From: Cupriavidus lacunae
Lineage (GTDB): Bacteria; Pseudomonadota; Gammaproteobacteria; Burkholderiales; Burkholderiaceae
Direction of reading: 5' to 3'
Assembly: GCF_003353055.1 (NCBI RefSeq)
Contig: NZ_QKWJ01000045.1
Location: 399-58,755, forward strand
Length of the DNA stretch: 58,357 nt
Shown here: one piece after another, positions 17,565 to 24,323 of the stretch
How the letters are laid out: each line of letters opens with the position of its first letter
Numbering within the stretch: position 1 is the first letter of the stretch
The notes under the pieces: model-generated
What the model saw: only the letters and a program-made list of their open reading frames with translations
What the model was told of the DNA's origin: nothing
The model's database searches: none
Position numbers and translations under genes: made by a program

Positions 17565-18650
17565 ATGACACTTACCTCCAGCAAATTGCCTGCATGGACG
17601 ATCGTTGCGCCGTGTGTCGCCTTGGTCACGCTGGCTGCCGGCGCATTGCTGCCCGGCCAAGGCTGGCTGATCGCGCTGATGGGCATCGCACTGGCCGGCT
17701 CGGTCTTTGCGAGCGTTCATCACGCCGAAGTTGTCGCCCACAAGGTCGGCGAGCCGTTCGGTACGTTGGTGTTGGCCCTTGCCATCACGGTCATCGAAGT
17801 GGCACTGATTGTCTCGGTCATGCTCTCTTCCGGCCCGGAAAATGCGGGCCTTGCGCGCGACACCGTGTTTGCGGCAGTAATGATCATCTGCAACGGCATC
17901 GTCGGGCTGTGCCTGTTTGTAGGCGGCCTGCATCATCGCGAACAGGCCTTCCAGGCGCCGGGAGCCAATGCGGCCATGGCGGTGCTGGCCGCGCTGCTGG
18001 TGCTGACAATGGTGTTGCCGAGCTACACGAGTTCCACGCCAGGGCCGATGCTGACGCCCGCACAACTGGGCTTTTCAGGCGTGATGTCGCTGGTGCTGTA
18101 CGGATGCTTCGTCTTCGTGCAGACCGTCCGCCATCGCGACTATTTCCTGGTGGAAGGCAGCTCGGATGAAAACGAGCACCTCCCGCCGCCGCCTGCGCGC
18201 GTGGCGATGGCAAGTGGCTTGTTGCTGATTGTCTGCCTGGTGGCGGTTGTGGGACTCGCCAAGTTGCTGTCACCGTCGGTGGAGAACGCCATTCTGTCAG
18301 CAGGCGCTCCGCCGGCTGTCGTGGGTATTGTGATTGCCGCGCTCGTGCTGCTGCCAGAATGCCTGGCGGCATTGCGAGCGGCGCGCGGCGATCGCCTCCA
18401 GACAAGCCTGAACCTGGCACTGGGCTCAGCGCTGGCCAGCATCGGCCTGACGATTCCGACGGTCGCCGCTGTCTTCATCTGGACCGGCCAGCCGCTTGCA
18501 CTGGGGCTCGGTGGCAAGGATATTGTGTTGCTGTTCCTGACGCTGATCGTGCTGACGCTGACCCTCGGCATGGGCCGTTCTACCATCCTGCAAGGCGTGG
18601 TTCATCTCGTGATATTTGCGGCCTACCTGTTCTTGTCAGTAGTTCCATGA
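17565..18650 (+). CDS. Calcium/proton antiporter (CaCA family, ChaA/y4hA-like)
   Basis: A 361-residue inner-membrane protein with about eleven hydrophobic segments. Both alpha repeats typical of the Ca2+/cation antiporter family are seen: GEPFGTLVLALAITVIEVAL in the first half and LLPECLAALRAARGDRLQT with LNLALGSALASIGLT in the second. The acidic residues in GEPFG and LPE are the expected ion-binding positions. A short acidic loop (SSDENEH) links the halves. The start at 17565 follows GAAGGAGAA, a clear ribosome-binding site. It lies 120 bases after the patatin gene in the same direction but is probably separate. Confidence 0.88.
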   Translation: MTLTSSKLPAWTIVAPCVALVTLAAGALLPGQGWLIALMGIALAGSVFASVHHAEVVAHKVGEPFGTLVLALAITVIEVALIVSVMLSSGPENAGLARDTVFAAVMIICNGIVGLCLFVGGLHHREQAFQAPGANAAMAVLAALLVLTMVLPSYTSSTPGPMLTPAQLGFSGVMSLVLYGCFVFVQTVRHRDYFLVEGSSDENEHLPPPPARVAMASGLLLIVCLVAVVGLAKLLSPSVENAILSAGAPPAVVGIVIAALVLLPECLAALRAARGDRLQTSLNLALGSALASIGLTIPTVAAVFIWTGQPLALGLGGKDIVLLFLTLIVLTLTLGMGRSTILQGVVHLVIFAAYLFLSVVP

Positions 18651-18685
18651 GGATAACCAATCGCGGCGCGCGTCAATCTACCATC

Positions 18686-19072
18686 ATGAAATCTATCCGG
18701 TGCTCAATTGCGGCGATGACAGCTTTCGCTCTTATGCTTGCAATGGGCAATGCATCGGCGTACGTGGATCATTTCTTACATGGAACGATTCTTGGCACGT
18801 TGAGCAGAAGCCAGGCAGATACCTTTACATGAACCTTTAAGGAAGTGCTATCGGACACGCCTGACGGCGGCAAGGTCTCACTCCAGATCCCAGCAGACGG
18901 AAGGCGTGCTGCCATTGAAGGCAGTCTCACGCTGCAACGTACCAAGGTGGAGAACGGGGAACGCTGTCGCCAGATGCGAACCGAAGTAAAGCGTGGCAGC
19001 CAGAAGGAAAGCTGGGTGGGCTGGTTCTGCAAGCAAGCGAACGGCGAATGGAAGGCAAAACGCGGGAGGTGA
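18686..19072 (+). pseudogene. Secreted surface-antigen-like protein interrupted by TGA
   Basis: The frame starts with a good signal peptide (MKSIRCSIAAMTAFALMLAM, then GNASA). After about 48 codons an in-frame TGA occurs at 18830-18832 (...QADTFT stop). The same frame then continues without a break to 19072, reading FKEVLSDTPDGGKVSLQIP and ending WVGWFCKQANGEWKAKR. The C-terminal half resembles the surface-antigen/17-kDa-like domain of small secreted proteins. Continuity of frame on both sides of the stop argues for a recent nonsense mutation or a read-through codon rather than two genes. Confidence 0.6.
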
Positions 19073-19463
19073 GTAGTCGCCCTGAGGAGTTCCTCATGGT
19101 GGCATTGATGGGATGGATGCCTCTACCCGTACCCCTATCGCGCGCGACGAACCGCCATCCGAGGGATGGGGTTTATGGTATTTGTGGCTCGCCAGGGGAA
19201 CTCGGTCGCGAATGGCTGCGATCAGCGAGATAGCGGTCGTCCAAAATTTGGAGTCCATCGACGCTTAGTGGCCGGCTACTGCCGCTGCGCTCCCAGAGCG
19301 CTGCGCGCGTGGCCAGGATTCACGTGACGCCGGAGTTGCCAGGGCGCGGCAATAAGGTTCGATAACGCCAGTATCGGCAGGGTGCGCGCCCCGCGGAATA
19401 CAGTGGACCCCAGCTTTAGGCAAGGGCACCGGGTTCCTTTAAATCCACTTTCATGGATAGCAT
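19073..19463. other. Gap without a recognisable gene
   Basis: About 390 bases hold no gene I can support. A short hairpin (CCATCC-GAG-GGATGG) near 19152 is the only local structure noticed. Confidence 0.4.
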
Positions 19464-19480
19464 TTGATAACTATTATCAA
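19464..19480. promoter_or_regulatory. Palindromic operator candidate for parDE
   Basis: TTGATAA-CTA-TTATCAA is a perfect 7-base inverted repeat, 63 bases before the parD start. ParD-type ribbon-helix-helix antitoxins repress their own operons by binding such palindromes. Confidence 0.6.
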
Positions 19481-19543
19481 GGGGCGATACACTTATGGCA
19501 CCGGCCGGCGCGATGCGCCGCCCCCCTCTGAAAAGGAGCAAAC

Positions 19544-19813
19544 ATGATCAGTGCCGACCTTGGTCAACAACTCGAGCGCTACGTGACCGAACTTGTCGCC
19601 TCGGGCCGCTATGGCTCCAAGAGCGAAGTGCTGCGCGAAGGCGTGCGCCTGATTCAGGACCGCGAAGCGCAGCTGATAGCGCTGGACGCGGCGCTCGCGC
19701 AAAGCCTGGCCGAGGCAGACGCGGGCCGCGGCACCAACGCGGCCACCGTGTTCGACCGCCTCGAGGCTAAATACCGCGCTGCGGCGGGCGGCACACCCGG
19801 GCGCGGCGCATGA
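19544..19813 (+). CDS. parD: ParD-type antitoxin
   Basis: An 89-residue type II antitoxin. The N-terminal ribbon-helix-helix is plain (SADLGQQLERYVTELVASG, then RYGSKSEVLREGVRLIQDRE); the variable C-terminal arm should wrap and neutralise ParE and is degraded under stress. It also represses the operon, probably through the palindrome at 19464. AAAAGGAG lies just before the ATG. The ParE start overlaps its stop by four bases (ATGA), so the two are co-translated. Confidence 0.92.
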   Translation: MISADLGQQLERYVTELVASGRYGSKSEVLREGVRLIQDREAQLIALDAALAQSLAEADAGRGTNAATVFDRLEAKYRAAAGGTPGRGA

Positions 19814-20115
19814 TCGTCGTTCGCCTGACGCCACTGGCGGAGGCCGAACTCGAAGCCATCGCCGACTACATTGCCCGCGACAACCCGCGCCGCGCGCTCT
19901 CCTTTGTGCAAGAGCTGCGCGACCGGTGCCTGTCGCTCGCCGACATGCCGCTCGCCTTCCCGCTGGTGCCCCGCTACGAGGCCCGCGGCATCCGGCACCG
20001 CGTACACGGCAATTACCAGATCTTCTACCGCGTGGTGGGCGATCCGCCCTCGCGAATCGACGTGCTACACGTGCTGCACAGCGCCCGCAACTATGCCGCG
20101 CTGCTGTTCAACTGA
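19810..20115 (+). CDS. parE: ParE-type toxin
   Basis: A 101-residue RelE/ParE-superfamily toxin; family members poison DNA gyrase. The fold landmarks are IVVRLTPLAEAELEAIADYI at the N-terminus, the long helix pair FVQELRDRCLSLADMP, and the closing strands RHRVHGNYQIFYRVV and IDVLHVLHSARNY. The His/Arg-rich ends match the ParE rather than the mRNA-cutting RelE pattern. The pair stands alone between a broken secreted gene and a group II intron fragment. Confidence 0.9.
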   Translation: MIVVRLTPLAEAELEAIADYIARDNPRRALSFVQELRDRCLSLADMPLAFPLVPRYEARGIRHRVHGNYQIFYRVVGDPPSRIDVLHVLHSARNYAALLFN

Positions 20116-20369
20116 GCTCCGGCCGACGCCGTCCCCGCCATGCCATGGTCAACTACGCCCAGAGTCCCGGAACGCTTACTGCGCGCGACGTGCGACGACC
20201 TGCTGCGCCCTGCGATCCTACGTGCTATTCCAACAAATCAATACCTTACTGTCCACTGCTAACTAGCTTATCGTGAACTACGGCGACCGCTATCGCCATG
20301 GGGACCCCCATTGCAATCGGGATTCGTCGAATCAGCCGTCAACCAGGTAGTCAGCAAGCGGTTTGTCAA

Positions 20370-20598
20370 GCGGCAACAAATGGCCTGGCGGCCGCGGCAG
20401 GCCCACGCACTTCTACAAGTCCGCACTGCCGTGCTCAATGACCAGCTCCGATCGCACATGGAGTCGCTTGTATTTCCGTTGTGCCCAGTGCACCAGGGCG
20501 ATATCAACCGTCCGCAGTGCATAGATAAGGGCTGACCGATGGAACCGCCCATAGTACTGAAGCCAGCCGCGTAGAGTCGGACGGATCCGCTCTGCCAA
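20370..20598 (-). pseudogene. Fragment of a group II intron maturase
   Basis: The minus strand reads RIRPTLRGWLQYYGRFHRSA, then YALRTVDIALVHWAQRKYKR, which is the maturase/thumb region after the reverse transcriptase domain in group II intron proteins. It then runs into a stop and continues in shifted frames. No reverse transcriptase core (YADD) or intron RNA domain V was seen nearby, so only this C-terminal scrap remains. Confidence 0.65.
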
Positions 20599-20808
20599 CT
20601 CATTCAGGTGGCGACCACCACGCGGAAGTCCGCGCGCGTGCGCTCGGAACCCCCGGTCAACAGACGAATCTATAATGACGGCCCGGCCATGCGAGATGGC
20701 GTCGCCACAAACGACTGGTGCAAATGATAATTACACGGCACGTGCAGCGGCATCGTCCCGACCGCGCCTCACGGCGCGTCACACGGCCGAGCGCTTTTGA
20801 TTGACGCC

Positions 20809-21729
20809 ATGCTCCACCGATTCCGCCAGTTGTCCGTTTTGTGCGCGATTGCCGCCGTCTTGTCGGCATGCAGTTTAAGTTCGGCGCCGGCGCCGACGCC
20901 GCTCTATCAGCAGGAGCAGTTCGACACGGCGACGAGCCCATACGCGCGCACGTTCAAGGCGAATTCCGACGCGACTTGTGAAGCCGCGCGCCGGGCGCTG
21001 CTGAGCCAGGGTTACGTGTCGAGTTCGGCCCATCCCGATACGATCGATGGCAGCAAGAATTTCCAGCCGAGCGACGACACGCACGTCGTGATCGCCTTTC
21101 ACGTCGTCTGCGCGGACGCGAACGCAGATGGCACGTCGAGCACCGCCTATGTGAACGCGGTACAGGACCGCTACGCGCTGAAGAAGACCAGCACGTCGGC
21201 CAGCGTCGGCCTGAGCGTGCTCGGCTCGCTGTCGTTGCCGATCGGCTCGGGCAGCGACTCGATGGTCAAAATTGCGAGCGAGACAATTCCGGCCGGCGTG
21301 TTCTACGAGCGCTTCTTCAATCCGGTCGACCATTTTCTGAAGGTCGATCCGGTGCGGCGCGACCGTGCGACGGTGAAGGCCGCGGAGAAGGCGCACGTTG
21401 CGCCGCTGCCCGAGCCCGCGCCGACGCATCCGGGCGAGCCGATGAAGATGACGACGCCCGCCGTGCCGACGCCGCCCGCCCCGCCCGTTCCAGTGCAGCC
21501 GCCCGCTGCAGCACCTGCACCTGCACTGGAACCGGCACCGGTTCCAGCGACACCGTCGCCTTCGCCGACGTCGAAGGCGCGTAATGGATCACCGGCCGCT
21601 GCAGCACCCGCCGCGAAGCTCGACGCTACAGCGCCGACGGCCGGGGCCGCACCAGCCGCACCAGCCGCACCAGCCACACCGTTTGCACCGTCCGCGCCAC
21701 CCGCCGCGGGCGCGAGCGGCACGAACTGA
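20809..21729 (+). CDS. DUF2242-type lipoprotein
   Basis: A 306-residue outer-membrane-type lipoprotein. The signal ends in a lipobox (VLSAC), with Cys as the lipidation site. A globular domain (about 35-190) contains DATCEAARRALLSQGYVSSS, VVIAFHVVCADA and the conserved segment ETIPAGVFYERFFNPVDHF, matching the family DUF2242. The last 110 residues are a Pro/Ala-rich, low-complexity region that could span the cell wall. The ATG at 20797 would add four residues. Function unknown; the gene is otherwise ordinary for Burkholderiaceae. Confidence 0.82.
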   Translation: MLHRFRQLSVLCAIAAVLSACSLSSAPAPTPLYQQEQFDTATSPYARTFKANSDATCEAARRALLSQGYVSSSAHPDTIDGSKNFQPSDDTHVVIAFHVVCADANADGTSSTAYVNAVQDRYALKKTSTSASVGLSVLGSLSLPIGSGSDSMVKIASETIPAGVFYERFFNPVDHFLKVDPVRRDRATVKAAEKAHVAPLPEPAPTHPGEPMKMTTPAVPTPPAPPVPVQPPAAAPAPALEPAPVPATPSPSPTSKARNGSPAAAAPAAKLDATAPTAGAAPAAPAAPATPFAPSAPPAAGASGTN

Positions 21730-22126
21730 GCTCAGGCCGTGAAGCGCAGCTCGATAACCCTTTTTCCTGTAGCCGAGGTGCCGTGGCTGGAAGCGCACCT
21801 GTGACTCGGGTCAATGTTGATGGACGGACGGACTCCTACGCCCGGCGCCTTGCTGGCCACAGGCGTGGCCGGCGGTAGTACCGGAGGCGGCATCGCTGCG
21901 AGCGCTGGGAACATCACTCTGCCTGATGGAATATGCGTGTGGAAGCCCGGGTCTTTGCCGCTATGTGAGGCGTTCGGCAATCGAACCAATGTCACACTGG
22001 TCCGGGCGTTGTCAGTCCCGAGGCATGTCGAATGAGCCGAAGGCAAGGAGGGCAGGGACGGGATTTGCCAGCAAACCGCGCACGACTCACATATCACGTC
22101 GTGAGACAAAGTGGACAAGACAGGAG
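21730..22126. other. Gap without a recognisable gene
   Basis: About 400 bases between the lipoprotein and the SpoIIAA-like remnant. An open frame at 21814-22035 is Gly-rich with no recognisable domain and I do not call it a gene. Confidence 0.4.
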
Positions 22127-22508
22127 ATGACCCTGTGGTACGGGACGTGCATACGGAGCATCGCGGTCAGCGCCAGCGGCGAGGTTACGCGGGAGGACTA
22201 CGAGAAGGTGCTGATGCCCGCCGGCTATCGCACGGCACGACAAGGTACGCATTTACTACGAACTCGGACCCGGCTTCGCCAGGATGGCGGTCGGCGCCAT
22301 GTGGGATGACTTCAGGCTGGGCGTGACGCGCTACCCGCACTGGGAGGGCATCGCGGTGGTAACGGACCTCGACTGGATCCGTCACGCCGCCGATATCTTT
22401 CGATTCCTGGTGCCGGGCCATGTCAGGAGCTTCCAGATGGCCCAGTCCCGCGAGGCACGGGACTGGATCTCCGGTTCGCTCAATACGGCAGGCACGCGCG
22501 CTCGCTGA
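22127..22508 (+). pseudogene. SpoIIAA-like (STAS/SEC14-type) protein with a frameshift
   Basis: The start follows a ribosome-binding site (CAGGAG, ATG 22127). The first frame reads SASGEVTREDYEKVLMPA. The continuation is in another frame: HDKVRIYYELGPGFARM, GAMWDDFRLGV, IAVVTDLDWIRHA, then EARDWI near the end. Together these are the SpoIIAA-like fold (PF11964), but a deletion of several bases around 22215-22235 shifted the frame. The protein is probably not made. Confidence 0.7.
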
Positions 22509-22628
22509 GCGGGGGCGCATTTCACCTCTAGGATGCTGTTGAACTCGTCCGTCTGGGTCAGGAGGCCGGTGTCTGGGGGCACGAGAACGGGCCCCCGCCG
22601 CCTGCGTTTGCCAGGCGGATGCCGTGCG

Positions 22629-22760
22629 TTAACCGCTGGAGCTCATCGCGCTGAACTGCTGCGTCAGGTAAGTGTTGGTGTTTTTCATCTGCGCCATGAC
22701 TACGTCCAGCTGTGTGAACTGCGCGCGATAGTTGGCGTCGTATCGTTGACACGGTCCTGG
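22629..22760 (-). pseudogene. fliD: C-terminal scrap of flagellar cap protein FliD
   Basis: The minus strand encodes RYRAQFTQLD-like sequence (RYDANYRAQFTQLDVVMAQM) followed by KNTNTYLTQQFSAMSSSG and a stop. FliD (HAP2) proteins end with this kind of helix and TYLTQQF motif. Nothing upstream continues the gene and no other flagellar gene is near, so this is a displaced 3' fragment. Confidence 0.6.
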
Positions 22761-22969
22761 CGTTGCCGTGAAGTCATACGTTGCTCTAATTGCCGGCCTT
22801 AGAGGCGACCGGAGGTGTCTTTCCGGCAACGCAATCTCTACTGCCAGTTCGCATTGACCGGTTTGCGAGCTGAAGAAATGGCAGCCTTGGAGGCGCAATG
22901 AAGCTTGCCAGCACATCCCGCACGGAGCGAAAGTTGGGGCCATCAATGGCGCCCGCGAGTCGCACGCCC

Positions 22970-23399
22970 ATGGACCAACCCGCCACGCTCAACGCCGATT
23001 CGCTGGGCCTCGTCGAATCGGTGATCATGGGCATCGCCGGCACCGCGCCCGCCTACAGCATCGAGATCACGACTTCCACAATCATCGGGACGGCTGGCAC
23101 GTTGTCACCGGCGAGTATCCTGGTGTGCGGGCTCATCATGTTCGGCAAGCAAAAACTCAGCCGGGGGCGGGCGATCCGCTGGATCCAGGCGGAGATGGCC
23201 GACTACGGGCTGACCATGGAGGAGCTGGAAGCGGCCGGGTGCTTCGATCCACCGCCCCCTCCGCCACCACCGCCACCGCCAGTGGTCTGCTACCGCAACG
23301 CCGAGGGACTCAGCTGGGACGGGACAGGGCGAGATGCCGTCGTGGCTGAAGCGCGCGGTCAATGCGGGGCAGAGTAAGGAATTTTTTCGGATAGGATAA
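22970..23399 (+). pseudogene. Chimera: APC permease N-terminus joined to a frameshifted H-NS-like gene (copy C)
   Basis: From ATG 22970 the frame reads DSLGLVESVIMGIAGTAPAY and continues through LSPASILVCGLIMFG, the first one to two membrane segments of an amino-acid/polyamine/organocation permease. At about 23150 the sequence switches in frame to the short H-NS-like gene (AIRWIQAEMADYGLTMEELE, a run of prolines, VVCYRNAEGLSWDG). An extra base in GGGACGGGACAGGG then shifts the frame; the lost frame continues GEMPSWLKRAVNAGQS to a stop at 23396-23398. It is about as close to the intact copy as any remnant here. Confidence 0.7.
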
Positions 23400-23556
23400 G
23401 AGCCTTCAAAAACGAGGATGTGTAGTGGCGTGTTGAAGATTCTCGCCAAACCGGAGGCTTGCCCTTGGCTCCGGATGCCTCCTGCAAGCTTTTTGGCCGT
23501 ACGTGAGTTGTGATCCTATAGGCACCATAAGTACGCCAACTTGCAATGGCAGCGTT

Positions 23557-23579
23557 CTGTAGCTACAATGTTCCTACAG
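23557..23579. promoter_or_regulatory. Palindromic operator candidate for relB-yafQ
   Basis: TGTAGCTACA (23558-23567) is a perfect palindrome, and CTGTAG (23557) pairs with CTACAG (23574-23579) as a second, wider inverted repeat. It lies about 95 bases before the antitoxin start. RelB/DinJ-type antitoxins repress their own promoters at such sites. Confidence 0.5.
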
Positions 23580-23672
23580 CGTCGGATGTAAGTTCTTCGT
23601 GTCTTAAAAGTCATATCCAAGTCATCTTTCAATTATCTTTCTCATTTGTCTCGGCGCTGGTTGGAGGTTCCT

Positions 23673-23981
23673 ATGTTTGCCACTGAAGTTAAAACTACCG
23701 ACGTGCGCGCTCGTATTGAACCCGATCTGAAGGAAAGCGCCCAACGCGTACTTGCCGCCAACGGCTTGACGATCTCCGACGCTGTTCGTCTTTTCCTTCG
23801 TCAGGTTGTGCTGTCGCAAGGAATTCCGTTTGAAGTCAGGATTCCGAACGCTGCTACGTTGAGCGCACTGAGGGAATCGGAAGCATTGGCCGCTAAGGCA
23901 CGCTTCCGCTCTGCTCAGGAAATGTTTGATGAACTCGAAAACAAAGAAGGCAGCGCTGCCTCGTCTGTACGACACGACTAA
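23673..23981 (+). CDS. RelB/DinJ-type antitoxin
   Basis: A 102-residue antitoxin with a ribbon-helix-helix N-terminus (TTDVRARIEPDLKESAQRVL, LTISDAVRLFLRQVV, QGIPFEVRIPN) typical of RelB/DinJ. The C-terminal half (ESEALAAKARFRSAQEMFDE) should bind and block the toxin. The start at 23673 follows TGGAGGTTC, a clear ribosome-binding site. The toxin gene begins inside its 3' end (56-base overlap), coupling their translation. Confidence 0.9.
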   Translation: MFATEVKTTDVRARIEPDLKESAQRVLAANGLTISDAVRLFLRQVVLSQGIPFEVRIPNAATLSALRESEALAAKARFRSAQEMFDELENKEGSAASSVRHD

Positions 23982-24234
23982 GGAATTCAAGAAAGACTGG
24001 CAACGGCTTAGCCATTCGGGCCGGTACAATATGGGTGAGTTGAAGCGGACAATGCTTCTGCTCATCGCAAATGACGGCCCGCTGCCCGAGGAATACTTGG
24101 ACCATCCGCTCAAAGGCGATTGGGCCAACCACAGGGAATGCCACGTCGGCGGTGATTTTCTACTGATCTACCGTCTCGACGATGAGAGCCTTATCTTTGT
24201 TCGGGCCGGGACGCACGCAGAACTCTTTGAATAA
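23926..24234 (+). CDS. yafQ: YafQ-type mRNA interferase toxin
   Basis: A 102-residue RelE-superfamily toxin; YafQ cuts mRNA at the ribosome. Landmarks are LYDTTKEFKKDWQRL, LPEEYLDHPLKGDW and the closing strands HRECHVGGDFLLIYRL and LIFVRAGTHAELF. The His and Asp/Glu positions expected of YafQ (in GDWANHRECHVGGD and the final THAELF) are present. An ATG three bases downstream could also serve. A strong intrinsic terminator follows 22 bases after the stop, so the pair is a self-contained cassette. Confidence 0.9.
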   Translation: MMNSKTKKAALPRLYDTTKEFKKDWQRLSHSGRYNMGELKRTMLLLIANDGPLPEEYLDHPLKGDWANHRECHVGGDFLLIYRLDDESLIFVRAGTHAELFE

Positions 24235-24256
24235 TCATTACTCTGTCAAGGATAAG

Positions 24257-24280
24257 GACCGCTCAGGCGGTCTTTTTTTT
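24257..24280 (+). terminator. Intrinsic terminator after yafQ
   Basis: GACCGC-TCAG-GCGGTC forms a perfect six-base stem with a four-base loop, followed by eight T residues. It insulates the helicase gene that starts 43 bases later. Confidence 0.9.
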
Positions 24281-24323
24281 AAAATGGCCGCTCTTTCCGC
24301 AAACCGACTGGTCAGGCCCGACA

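Noticed and set aside
20268..20603. 111-codon minus-strand frame around the intron remnant
   Set aside because: It is read in a different frame from the maturase-like sequence and has no sense of its own.
21814..22035. Gly-rich 73-codon frame after the DUF2242 gene
   Set aside because: No domain, no clear ribosome-binding site, in a stretch of degraded genes.
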